Assembly: GCF_001668725.1 (NCBI RefSeq)
Contig: NZ_LZKL01000095.1
Coordinates: 1-64,000 of the forward strand
Length of the DNA: 64,000 bases
Reading direction: 5' to 3'
Origin: Mycobacterium sp. E787
GTDB taxonomy: Bacteria > Actinomycetota > Actinomycetes > Mycobacteriales > Mycobacteriaceae
Numbering within the stretch: position 1 is the stretch's first letter; every line of letters starts with the position of its first letter. The position numbers and the translations under genes are program-made. Of this stretch, positions 42,667 to 50,566 are shown piece after piece. The notes under the pieces were generated by a model that ran no database searches, was not told the origin of the DNA, and was given only the letters and a program-made list of their open reading frames with translations.

Positions 42667-42681
42667 GAGAGGATCATTCTC
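42667..42681. promoter_or_regulatory. Imperfect GAGAATnnnATTCTC site (site 5) upstream of a P450
   Basis: GAGAGG-ATC-ATTCTC has two mismatches in the left half and a perfect right half. It ends 25 bp before the P450 ATG at 42707, where a repressor would block transcription or initiation. Confidence 0.6.
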
Positions 42682-42706
42682 ACTGCTGAGATTCGAACGG
42701 AGCAAG

Positions 42707-43978
42707 ATGGCGAACGACTTCTCCAAGATGGACTTCTTTCGGGGAACCGAGCTCATCGCGGACCCCTACCCGTACTACGAGTCGCTGCGGCAGCAATGCC
42801 CCGTAACGCGGGAAAACCACCACGGCGTCACCATGGTGACGGGTTGGGACGAAGCCTGTGCGGTGCTGAACGACGCCGAGACGTGGTCGTCGTGCATCTC
42901 GGTAACCGGACCGTTCCCGGGATTCCCGGTACCGATCGAAGGTGACGACATCACCGACTTGATCGAGGAACATCGCGACGAGCTGCCGTTCAGCGACCAA
43001 CTGCCCACCCTCGACCCGCCGACCCACACCAACCACCGCTCCCTCATGATGCGGCTGATCACCCCGAAGCGCCTCAAGGAGAACGAGGACGCCATGTGGG
43101 TGCTCGCCGACCAGGCGCTCGACGACTTCCTGGCGCCCGGCCGCGGAGAATTCATCAAGGGCTTCGCGAGCCCGTTCACGCTGCTGGTCATCGCCGACCT
43201 GCTCGGCGTGCCCATGGAGGATCGCGACAAGTTCGTCAAGGGCATCGCCCAGCACGCGGGCGGCGGCATCGGCGGCACCAAGGGATCCCTGGCCCACAGT
43301 CCGCTGGAATTTCTCTACGGCCTGTTCTCCGAGTATGTCCGCGACCGCCGGCGCGCACCCCGGGACGACGTGCTGACCGGCCTGGCGACCGCCACCTACC
43401 CCGACGGCTCGATTCCCGAGGTGGAAGACGTGGCCCGCGTCGCCAGCAACGTCTTCTCGGCGGGGCAGGAGACCACCGTCCGCTTGCTCGGTGCGGCGCT
43501 GCAGGCCATGGGGGAGCGGCCCGACATCCAGGCGCAACTCCGCAAGGACCGCAGCCTCATCCCGAACTTCATCGAAGAGTCGCTGCGCTTCGAGAGCCCG
43601 GTCAAGGGGGACTTCCGGCTGAACCGCAGGCCGGTCAACGTCGGCGGGGTCGACCTGCCCGCCGGCACCACCGTGATGATCGTGCAGGCGGCGGCCAACC
43701 GGGACCCGCGCCGGTTCGAAGATCCGTCCACCTTCGATCCCGCCCGCAAGAACGCGCGCCAGCACATCTCGTTCGGGCGCGGCATCCACAGCTGCCCGGG
43801 CGCACCGCTGGCGCGCGCCGAAACCCGCGTGGCGATCGAGCGCCTGCTCGACCGGACGTCCGACATCAGGATCAACGAGAGCAGGCACGGGCCGGCGAAC
43901 GACCGCCGCTACCAATACGTTCCGACCTACATCCTGCGCGGCCTGACCGAACTGCACCTGGAGTTCACGCCGGCATGA
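42707..43978 (+). CDS. Cytochrome P450
   Basis: A soluble P450 of 423 residues. The I-helix is SAGQETT, the K-helix ExxR is EESLR, and the heme loop is ISFGRGIHSCPG with the Cys. Its ferredoxin gene overlaps by four bases (ATGA). Operator site 5 lies directly upstream. It likely hydroxylates an alicyclic or terpenoid-like substrate in the regulon; no CYP subfamily is assigned. ATG 42707 is the only start fitting the family length. Confidence 0.92.
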   Translation: MANDFSKMDFFRGTELIADPYPYYESLRQQCPVTRENHHGVTMVTGWDEACAVLNDAETWSSCISVTGPFPGFPVPIEGDDITDLIEEHRDELPFSDQLPTLDPPTHTNHRSLMMRLITPKRLKENEDAMWVLADQALDDFLAPGRGEFIKGFASPFTLLVIADLLGVPMEDRDKFVKGIAQHAGGGIGGTKGSLAHSPLEFLYGLFSEYVRDRRRAPRDDVLTGLATATYPDGSIPEVEDVARVASNVFSAGQETTVRLLGAALQAMGERPDIQAQLRKDRSLIPNFIEESLRFESPVKGDFRLNRRPVNVGGVDLPAGTTVMIVQAAANRDPRRFEDPSTFDPARKNARQHISFGRGIHSCPGAPLARAETRVAIERLLDRTSDIRINESRHGPANDRRYQYVPTYILRGLTELHLEFTPA

Positions 43979-44175
43979 AGGTCTCGGTCGACGACCAACG
44001 CTGTCGGGGCCACGGCGTGTGCGTGACGCTCTGTCCCGAAGTGTTCAACCTGACCGACGACGGCTACGCCGAGGCGATAACCGCCGATGTGCCAACGGAA
44101 TTCGAATCGGCCACGCAGGAGGCGATCCAATGCTGCCCCGAGCAGGCCATCAGCGACGTGACGAAGGAGACGTGA
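43975..44175 (+). CDS. P450-associated ferredoxin (3Fe-4S type)
   Basis: A 66-residue ferredoxin overlapping the P450 stop (ATGA). Cysteines are CRGHGVC near residue 10 and CP near the C-terminus; an extra Cys precedes the last CP (QCCPEQA), and VTLCPEV adds another. The variable residue in CXX?XXC is His. It is the probable electron donor to the P450 at 42707. The DUF1330 gene begins at the next base. Confidence 0.88.
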   Translation: MKVSVDDQRCRGHGVCVTLCPEVFNLTDDGYAEAITADVPTEFESATQEAIQCCPEQAISDVTKET

Positions 44176-44481
44176 GTGGCGAAAGGCTATGTCATCCTCA
44201 CCGAGGCCATCAAAGACCCCGAGGGCATGAAGGCCTACGGCCAGGCCGCGGGGGCGGCGATGGGCGGCGTCAACATCCTGGCGGTGGACACCGCTCCCAC
44301 CCTGCTGGAGGGCGCCTGGCACGGCGACCAGACCGTCGTGCTGGAGTTCGAATCGGTGGATGCCGCCCGGGAATGGTACGAGTCCGAGGCCTATCAGAAG
44401 GCGGCGAAGCTGCGCCAAGCGGCGGCCGACTGCAACGCGGTGATCATCGCCGGGTTCGAAAGGCCTTCGGCAGGTAGCTGA
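44176..44481 (+). CDS. DUF1330 protein
   Basis: A 101-residue ferredoxin-like alpha/beta-fold protein. MAKGYVILTEAIKDPEGMKAY opens it and VVLEFESVDAAREWYESEAYQKA is the characteristic DUF1330 segment. Family members occur in catabolic and stress operons, with no settled reaction. GTG 44176 follows the ferredoxin stop directly, so it is cotranslated with the P450 system. Confidence 0.82.
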   Translation: MAKGYVILTEAIKDPEGMKAYGQAAGAAMGGVNILAVDTAPTLLEGAWHGDQTVVLEFESVDAAREWYESEAYQKAAKLRQAAADCNAVIIAGFERPSAGS

Positions 44482-44485
44482 ATCG

Positions 44486-44677
44486 CTACTCCACGATGGA
44501 GATCGCCTGGCGGGGACACTGGCGCACGGCCTCGCGGACATCTCCCTCGGTCTCCGGGGTGATCTCCGGCTGCAAGACGGTCAGCATGTCGTCGTCGCCC
44601 AGGTGGAATATCTCGGGATTGATGCCCATGCAGACGCCGTTGCTCTCGCACAGGTCCCAATCGACTTCGATTCTCAT
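44486..44677 (-). CDS. P450-associated ferredoxin (3Fe-4S type)
   Basis: A 63-residue ferredoxin with CESNGVC near residue 10 and QCP at the C-terminus; the variable position is Asn. The start at the ATG near 44677 gives MRIEVDWDLCESNG. It lies 10 bases downstream of the P450 stop on the same strand and is its probable redox partner. It ends convergently, four bases from the DUF1330 gene. Confidence 0.87.
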   Translation of the reverse strand: MRIEVDWDLCESNGVCMGINPEIFHLGDDDMLTVLQPEITPETEGDVREAVRQCPRQAISIVE

Positions 44678-44687
44678 TGCGGCCCCC

Positions 44688-45893
44688 TTACCGAAGCACC
44701 TTGACGGGTACATTCTTCCAGCCGGCGACGTTTTGCATGTTCACCCGCTTGCAGCCCGCCCAGTCCACCTCGTAGCGCGGCATGAAGTCCAGCAGCCGGT
44801 CCAGCGCGATCCTGCTCTCCATGCGGGCCAGGGCCGCTCCGAGGCAGCTGTGAATCCCGTACCCGAGGCCCAGGTGCTGCGCCTCGGTCTGGTCGCGCTC
44901 GATGTTGAAAGTCTCGGCGTCGGTGAAGGCATCCGGATCGCGGTTCGCCGCGGCGCCGCAGAGGAACACCGGCTTGCCCGGGGGAATCACGCCACCGCTG
45001 ACGTGCGCCTCCTTCAGGGTGTAGCGGACGTTGTATTGGACCGGTCCCTCGTAGCGCAACAGCTCTTCCACCGCGCCGGGGATCTTGTCGCGGTCTTCCT
45101 GCAGCATCTGCCACTGGTCCGGGTGGCGCGCGAAGATCACGGCCGCGTTGCCCAGCAACTTGGTGACGGTCTCGGCGCCCGCCCCGCCCAAAAGGGTGGC
45201 GAAGGCGGTGATTTCGATGTCGTCGAGCTTGCGGGGCGCACCGTCGTCGCCGGGAATCTCGGCGGCGATCAGCCTGCTGATCATGTCCTCCTGCGGCTCC
45301 GCGCGGCGCTCCTGGATGAGGCCGAAGTAGTACATCGCGGTGTCGATGTTGGCCTGCATCCCGGCTTCGCTGATCTCGATCTGCCCCGGTTCGTGATGCA
45401 GGCTGGTGTCGATCCAGTGCCGCACCTGCTGGCGGTATTCCTCTGGCACCCCGGCCATTCGGGTGATGACCTCCACCGGAAACGGCCCGGAGAAGTCCTG
45501 CACCACGTCGAACGTGTCGGGATCGGCCGCGCTCAGGTATTTGTCGATCACCTCGATGACCGTCTCGCGCTGCGATTGAATGGCCCGCGGCGTGAACGCC
45601 TTGTTGAGCAGGCTGCGCATGTGCCGGTGCTCCGGCGGGTCCATGAAGATGATCGACTTCTGTTCGGGGGACAAGCCGCGGCGCACCATCGCGAGGTCGC
45701 AGCCACGGGCCGAGGAATACGTCTCGAAGTCTTTGAACGCCGCCGCGACGTCCTCGTGGCGGGTCAGCGCGTAGAAGTCCTCTTTCTCGTCGTAATAGAG
45801 TGGCGCGTCCTCGCGCATCCGCCGGTAAATGTCGAACGGGTTGTTGAAATACTCCTCGGAGAACGGATCGAAGACAACCTTCGGCTTGGTCAC
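44688..45893 (-). CDS. Cytochrome P450
   Basis: A P450 of 401 residues. The heme loop is LGLGYGIHSCLG, where the usual leading Phe is Leu. The I-helix GGAGAETVTK has Thr then Val where two Thr are typical. ExxR is present as EELLR. GTG 45893 is chosen because GAGGAG lies six bases upstream. Its ferredoxin follows downstream. Two inverted repeats (45922-45947 and 45947-45960) lie in the promoter, and no GAGAATnnnATTCTC site was found there, so control may differ from the regulon. Confidence 0.92.
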   Translation of the reverse strand: MTKPKVVFDPFSEEYFNNPFDIYRRMREDAPLYYDEKEDFYALTRHEDVAAAFKDFETYSSARGCDLAMVRRGLSPEQKSIIFMDPPEHRHMRSLLNKAFTPRAIQSQRETVIEVIDKYLSAADPDTFDVVQDFSGPFPVEVITRMAGVPEEYRQQVRHWIDTSLHHEPGQIEISEAGMQANIDTAMYYFGLIQERRAEPQEDMISRLIAAEIPGDDGAPRKLDDIEITAFATLLGGAGAETVTKLLGNAAVIFARHPDQWQMLQEDRDKIPGAVEELLRYEGPVQYNVRYTLKEAHVSGGVIPPGKPVFLCGAAANRDPDAFTDAETFNIERDQTEAQHLGLGYGIHSCLGAALARMESRIALDRLLDFMPRYEVDWAGCKRVNMQNVAGWKNVPVKVLR

Positions 45894-45921
45894 TGCGTGC
45901 TCCTCATCGGCGGGCTGAACC

Positions 45922-45960
45922 GTTACAGCGGATTGCCTGACTGTAACGCTAACGGTAGCG
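45922..45960. promoter_or_regulatory. Overlapping inverted repeats in the P450 promoter
   Basis: GTTACAG and CTGTAAC (45922-45928, 45941-45947) are exact reverse complements 12 bases apart. CGCTA-ACGG-TAGCG (45947-45960) forms a second dyad. Both lie 29-67 bp upstream of the GTG at 45893. The regulator is unknown. Confidence 0.4.
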
Positions 45961-46006
45961 CTTTCGTGTGGAACCGGAAAGATCAAAACGCCGCCTCGTC
46001 AAACGC

Positions 46007-46819
46007 TCAGGCTTTATTCGCACAGCGGCCGACGACCTCGATGACATCGTCCAGAGCCCCCAGATCGCTGCCCAATTCCGCGGCGACGGCGCGGGCGACA
46101 GCCACGTCTTTGCCGACGAATTCACCGGCCAGCTCGACGAACGACCGGACGGAACCCGTGGCCGCGACGATGTCCAGCACCCGGCTTGCGGCGCTGCCAT
46201 GGGGCAGGGCGTTCAGCAGGGTCGATTCGGGCACGCCGAGGCGTTCGGCCAGCCGGACCGACTCCGCCAGCAGCCCGATCTGGCCGGCGAACAGCGCGTT
46301 GTTGACCAGCTTCACCTTTTGGCCGGCGCCGATCGGCCCCACGTGCAGTATCGGGTCGCCGTAGCAGCCCAGCATCGCCCGTACCCGCGCCACGGCGTCT
46401 TCTTCGCCACCCACGAACAGCGTCAGCCTGCCGGCCGCCGCGTCGTGCGGGCCGCCGCTGACCGGCGCGTCGACGACGCCGACATCGTCGGCACAGGCGG
46501 CTCGGGTTGCAACGGCCTCGATGGTCTTCGGGCTTGCGGTGGTGTGCACCACCAACGCCGAACCGGATGGCATCGTGGGCAACAGCTCGCCGTCGAGGCA
46601 GACCCGCCGCACCTGTTCGTCGGTGAACACGCACACGACCACCGCGTCGGCATGCGCGCCGGCCCCGGCGACGTCGCCCACCGGGCGGGCACCCAGTTCG
46701 TTGAGGTCGCGGCGCCGCTCGTCCGTGCGGCCCAGGGCGCGGACGTCATGGCCGGCCTCGACGAGGCGGGCCACCATCGGGCGCCCCATCCGGCCCGCGC
46801 CGATGAACCCGATTCTCAT
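46007..46819 (-). CDS. 3-Hydroxyisobutyrate dehydrogenase-like NAD(P)-dependent oxidoreductase (2)
   Basis: A 270-residue beta-hydroxyacid dehydrogenase: MRIGFIGAGRMGRPMVA is the Rossmann start, DAPVSGGPHDAAAGRLTLFVGG the substrate loop, and GAGQKVKLVNNALFAGQIGLLAE carries the catalytic Lys region. It oxidises a beta-hydroxy acid or reduces a semialdehyde. The ATG at 46819 overlaps the stop of a homologous gene by four bases, so the two are a tandem pair and may form heteromers or act successively. Confidence 0.83.
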   Translation of the reverse strand: MRIGFIGAGRMGRPMVARLVEAGHDVRALGRTDERRRDLNELGARPVGDVAGAGAHADAVVVCVFTDEQVRRVCLDGELLPTMPSGSALVVHTTASPKTIEAVATRAACADDVGVVDAPVSGGPHDAAAGRLTLFVGGEEDAVARVRAMLGCYGDPILHVGPIGAGQKVKLVNNALFAGQIGLLAESVRLAERLGVPESTLLNALPHGSAASRVLDIVAATGSVRSFVELAGEFVGKDVAVARAVAAELGSDLGALDDVIEVVGRCANKA

Positions 46820-47631
46820 CGCGGATGCCCCATCGAAGCCAGCGTGGCGTCGGCGGCATCGAGCACCGCGCCGGGTTCGGCCGCGGCCCGCTCGGCGAGT
46901 TCGGCGATCAAGCGGACGTCCTTGCGCAGCAGCGTCCCCGCCAGGCCGGCCAGCCGCTCGAGGCCACCGGCATCGCCAAGCGCGTTGAGCGCGAAGCTGT
47001 TTCCGCTGCCGCGCGAGACGACGTCGACGAGCCGGTCCGCGGACACGCCCAGCGCTTCGGACAGCGACAGGGCGGCGGCCGCCGTGCCCAGGTTGGCGGT
47101 GAACAGCAAGTTGTTGAGCAGTTTGGTGGTCTGCCCGGACCCCACGTCGCCGAGGTGAACCACCGGATCGGCGTAGGTTTCGAACACCGGGCGGCAGCGC
47201 TCGACGACGTCGGCGTCGCCGCCGACCATCACCAGCAGACGCCCCTCCGACGCCGCCCCACCACCGCCGCTCACCGGCGCGTCGACGACCGAAATGCCTC
47301 GTGTCTCGGCCTTTTCGGCCAGGCCGCGACACGTGCCGGGGTGCACCGTGCTGTGCACCGCGATGACGCCGCCCGGTTCCATGGCCGCCAGCAGGCCGCC
47401 CTCGCCGCCGGTGAGTTCCTCGATGTCGGCGTCGCCGACCACGCACAGGCAGACCAGGTCGCTGGCCGCGGCGAGGTCGGCCGGCGACGCGGCGAGGGTG
47501 GCCGGGGTGTCGGCGAACGGCTCGAGCGTCGCGGGCCTGCGTGCCCATAGCGTCGTCTGGTAGCCGGCCTCGACGATCCGCCGTGCCATCGGGCCGCCCT
47601 GGCTGCCCAGCCCGATGAATCCGACCCTCAT
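46816..47631 (-). CDS. 3-Hydroxyisobutyrate dehydrogenase-like NAD(P)-dependent oxidoreductase (1)
   Basis: A 271-residue paralogue of the following gene: MRVGFIGLGSQGGPMARR, DAPVSGGGGAASEGRLLVMVGGDAD and SGQTTKLLNNLLFTANLGTAAAAL. It shares the cofactor and lysine-containing segments, so it is likely active. Its start at ATG 47631 overlaps the hydrolase stop by four bases. A broken relative of this family lies at 56.2-56.4 kb. The substrate is unknown; a ring- or side-chain-derived hydroxyacid is plausible. Confidence 0.84.
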   Translation of the reverse strand: MRVGFIGLGSQGGPMARRIVEAGYQTTLWARRPATLEPFADTPATLAASPADLAAASDLVCLCVVGDADIEELTGGEGGLLAAMEPGGVIAVHSTVHPGTCRGLAEKAETRGISVVDAPVSGGGGAASEGRLLVMVGGDADVVERCRPVFETYADPVVHLGDVGSGQTTKLLNNLLFTANLGTAAAALSLSEALGVSADRLVDVVSRGSGNSFALNALGDAGGLERLAGLAGTLLRKDVRLIAELAERAAAEPGAVLDAADATLASMGHPR

Positions 47632-48506
47632 CCGGCCTCCAGATCGTCTTGCGTTCGGGCCGCCACGCATTCGTCCGCGAACGAAAGAACCTCCGCGTGA
47701 TAGTCCGGGGCGGTGTGACCCAGGCTGATGTTGTGCCCGGCCCCCGGTTGTCGGTGCACGACGAAACGAGTCGCACCGGAGAACAGGGCGGTGATCTCGG
47801 CTACCGCCGAATCATCAGCCTGCCAGACCTTTTCGTGCTCGGCGATGCTGAAGTGCACCGGGACGCGAACGGCGGGCGCGAGCTCCGGGAAGGTTTGGCG
47901 GGCCCAGTCCGACACCATCTTGTCCTCGTAGGCCGGCGCCGAGGGGGAAACCGTCGCGCCGCCGAGGACCTCGGGCGGGTACAGCTCCTCGGGGCTCCAC
48001 AGCAGGCCGCGCATGCCCGGCGGGCGTCTTTCGCGGGTCGCCGTTTTCAGTATTTCGCGAGCCGCGGGGTGATAGTGCCGGCCGGTGCCCGCGAGCTCGA
48101 TGCCGAGCAGGTCGGCGCCGCGCTCGACGGCGGCCATCCGCATCGTCAACTCGCACCCGCCCGAATGGCCCCACACGAATAATCCGGCGCCGCTTGATCT
48201 TTCGCCGAGGATGCGGTCGATCGCCCCGTAGGCCAGGTTGACACGCTGCTCGCCCTCGACCATCGCCTCGGGATAGGGTGCCGAGCTGCCATAGCCGGGA
48301 CGGTCGAGCGCCACCACGGTGAACCCCGCCGCGGCGCCCGCCCGTAGCAGCGAATAAGAAGGGTGGCCGGGGCAGTCGAAATAGACCGCGGTGGTGCCGC
48401 CCCCGTGGATGGCCACGATGACGGCCTTCGGGTCGGCCGCCTCCGCGACCAGCGCCGACATCGGCACCCCGTCGACGATCACCAACCGGGGCCGAACCGC
48501 GCTCAT
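47628..48506 (-). CDS. Alpha/beta hydrolase
   Basis: A 292-residue hydrolase. VAIHGGGTTAVYFDCPG contains the oxyanion HGGG motif, GHSGGCE the nucleophile elbow, and a His near the C-terminus in GAGHNISLG. HGGG places it near esterase/lipase groups rather than Mhp-type hydrolases. The start at 48506 is seven bases after the DUF35-thiolase stop; the 36 codons upstream lack a start signal. It is coupled to the tandem dehydrogenases downstream. It could release an acid from an ester or thioester intermediate. Confidence 0.82.
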   Translation of the reverse strand: MSAVRPRLVIVDGVPMSALVAEAADPKAVIVAIHGGGTTAVYFDCPGHPSYSLLRAGAAAGFTVVALDRPGYGSSAPYPEAMVEGEQRVNLAYGAIDRILGERSSGAGLFVWGHSGGCELTMRMAAVERGADLLGIELAGTGRHYHPAAREILKTATRERRPPGMRGLLWSPEELYPPEVLGGATVSPSAPAYEDKMVSDWARQTFPELAPAVRVPVHFSIAEHEKVWQADDSAVAEITALFSGATRFVVHRQPGAGHNISLGHTAPDYHAEVLSFADECVAARTQDDLEAG

Positions 48507-48513
48507 GCTCGCC

Positions 48514-50172
48514 TCATTCCGGGGCTCGCAGCAGCAGGACGCCGCTGGGGGTGAGGCCGCCGCTGCTGACGACGCCGACACGGGCGCCGGCGACCTGCCG
48601 GTCGCCGGCCTCACCGCGCAGCTGGCTGATGGCTTCGTGCAGCAGCCCCATGCCGTGGGTGCGGCCGTGCGACAGCTGGCCGCCGTGCGTGTTGAGCGGC
48701 AGCAGGCCGTCGCGGGCGATGTTCTTGCCGCCGTCGAGAAAATCCCTGGCCTCGCCGATGCCGCAGAAGCCCAGCGCCTCGATCCAGGACAGGCAGTTCA
48801 TGGTGAAGCCGTCGTAGAGTTCGGCGACGTCGACGTCGGTGGGGCGCAGCGACGTGCGGGTCCAGACGTGCGCGGCCTGGCCCAGCACCTGCGGCTCGTG
48901 GGTGAGCGTGCTTTGGTCCCAGTCGATTCGCTCGATGATCTGCGTACCCACCGCCTCCACCAACACGGGCGGCTTGGCCAGGTCGCGCGCGGCGTCGACG
49001 GCCGAGACGATGACGGCGATCGCGCCGTCGCAGGGCACGTCGCAGTCGTAGAGCCCGAACGGAGTGGTGATGGGCCGCGCACCCAGATAGTCGTCCATCG
49101 TCATCGGGGTGCGATAGACCGCGGTGGGGTTGAGCTCGGCGTTGGCACGCTGGTTCAGCGCGATCCAGCCCAGCGTCTCTTTCGTTGTGCCGTAACGGTG
49201 AAAGTGCCGCTGCGCGTTCATCGCCAGGGTGTGTGCGGCCGAGGTGGCGCCGAACGGGTACGTCCAGCCGGCGATGCGGCCCATCGAGGGGGTGATCTTG
49301 CCCTGCTTCATCAGCTCGCCGTGGGTGGCCTCCCACAAGGTCCTGAAGCACAGCACGTGCCGGGCCAGCCCGCACGCGACGGCGAGCATCGCGGCGATCA
49401 CCGATCCGCCGGGGCCGAACGTTTCGATGCCGCCGTTGTGCCACGTGGGGCGGATCCCCAGCGCCGCCTCCAGCGCGGTGACCCCGCCCTCGCCGAAGCC
49501 GCCGAGGTTGCCGCCGCCGGGGTAGGTCGACAGGCCGTCGATGTCGGCGTACGTCAGCCCGGCATCGGCGATCGCCGCCTCGCACGCCTGCACCGTCAGC
49601 GACAGCGGCGGCTCCATCAGCCGGCGTCCGATCGGCGACATGCCGATTCCTGTGAGCGCGACCTTGTCCTCGAACTTCTCCGTCGTCAGCATGGGGCTGA
49701 CGTGTTCGCCGAACCGCTCGGGAGCGATCTCGTCGGTCGGCAGGGGTCCGGGTTCGGTGGCCGGAACCGGCCGGAACAGCGGCAGCCAGACGTCCTCGAT
49801 GTGCTCGAAGACGACCTCCACCTGCTGGCCGAGCTCGAGCCCGTCGGGATCGCACTCGACGATGTTGGTGGTCAGCCGGACCCGGGGATCATCCGCGATC
49901 GCGACCTGCGCGACCACGTACGGGGCGGGCATGCCGGGCAGGCTGAATCGGTGGTTCACCGTGAACCCGGCCAGCGTCGCCCTCCCGGAGACGGCCCGCA
50001 CGCCCACGTCGCGGGCGCGGCAATACCGGCACACCGGCGCCGGGGGATGGATCAGCGAGTCGCAGGCCCTGCATTCCTGAAACCGCAGCGTGCCGTCGGC
50101 TCCCGACGCCCAGAAGAATTCGTTGTCCAGCGTGATCAGGGGCAACGGCCGTCCCGGTGCTGCTGCTGACAC
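48514..50172 (-). CDS. DUF35 OB-fold/zinc-ribbon fused to a thiolase-like domain (Ltp2-type aldolase candidate)
   Basis: A 552-residue fusion. The first 130 residues are a DUF35 domain: a rubredoxin-like ribbon with CRAC at 34-37 and CRYC at 48-51, then an OB-fold (DPRVRLTTNIVEC...). The rest is a thiolase fold lacking the usual nucleophile Cys; its loop is GGIETFGPGGSVIAAML. The C-terminal half has LYDGFTMNCLSWIEALGFCG, resembling the YDxFT region of Ltp2 aldolases. In cholesterol side-chain degradation, Ltp2 and a separate DUF35 protein form an aldolase that cleaves a hydroxyacyl-CoA; here both parts are one protein. GTG 50172 follows GGAGGTGAC. Confidence 0.82.
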   Translation of the reverse strand: MSAAAPGRPLPLITLDNEFFWASGADGTLRFQECRACDSLIHPPAPVCRYCRARDVGVRAVSGRATLAGFTVNHRFSLPGMPAPYVVAQVAIADDPRVRLTTNIVECDPDGLELGQQVEVVFEHIEDVWLPLFRPVPATEPGPLPTDEIAPERFGEHVSPMLTTEKFEDKVALTGIGMSPIGRRLMEPPLSLTVQACEAAIADAGLTYADIDGLSTYPGGGNLGGFGEGGVTALEAALGIRPTWHNGGIETFGPGGSVIAAMLAVACGLARHVLCFRTLWEATHGELMKQGKITPSMGRIAGWTYPFGATSAAHTLAMNAQRHFHRYGTTKETLGWIALNQRANAELNPTAVYRTPMTMDDYLGARPITTPFGLYDCDVPCDGAIAVIVSAVDAARDLAKPPVLVEAVGTQIIERIDWDQSTLTHEPQVLGQAAHVWTRTSLRPTDVDVAELYDGFTMNCLSWIEALGFCGIGEARDFLDGGKNIARDGLLPLNTHGGQLSHGRTHGMGLLHEAISQLRGEAGDRQVAGARVGVVSSGGLTPSGVLLLRAPE

Positions 50173-50221
50173 GTCACCTCCGAAGTCGGCCGAAGTCCTG
50201 GTAGGGCCGTTATACAAATCG

Positions 50222-50236
50222 GAGAATTACGTTATC
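50222..50236. promoter_or_regulatory. Imperfect GAGAATnnnATTCTC site (site 6) upstream of DUF35-thiolase
   Basis: GAGAAT-TAC-GTTATC has a perfect left half and two mismatches on the right. It ends 50 bp before the GTG at 50172 on the minus strand, in a promoter position. Confidence 0.45.
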
Positions 50237-50269
50237 ACTTCCGCGTGCGCACGATCCAGGACGTGCGCG

Positions 50270-50566
50270 TCAGCGCGTGAAGCCCCACTCCGCCTCGTTC
50301 TTTTCCGTCTTGAGGTGCTCGGCCGGATCCTCTGCCTCGGCGAGCGGCAGTTCGGGGGCGCGGGATATCCGCTCGCCGATCTCGGCGATGGCGTGCACCG
50401 GGCAATCCATGAGCGCGCGCATGACGGCGTCGCGATCCGACTCTGCCACCGTGCCGTCCCCGATGAGGGAGGCGTATCCCCAGTCGTCGAGCGAGAAGTA
50501 TCCGGGCGCGTACTTGGCGCAGATGCCGAAGCCGTCGCACACGGTGCGGTCCAGACGAATTCTCAT
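50270..50566 (-). CDS. Ferredoxin (3Fe-4S type) with C-terminal extension
   Basis: A 98-residue ferredoxin: MRIRLDRTVCDGFGICAKYAP then DCPVHAIAE. The variable residue is Phe. The C-terminus has an extra 30 residues (APELPLAEAEDPAEHLKTEK...), unlike the other small ferredoxins here. The ATG at 50566 overlaps the NuoF-like stop by four bases (ATGA), so the two are tightly coupled. This suggests a dedicated electron path from NADH through the flavoprotein to this ferredoxin. Confidence 0.87.
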   Translation of the reverse strand: MRIRLDRTVCDGFGICAKYAPGYFSLDDWGYASLIGDGTVAESDRDAVMRALMDCPVHAIAEIGERISRAPELPLAEAEDPAEHLKTEKNEAEWGFTR

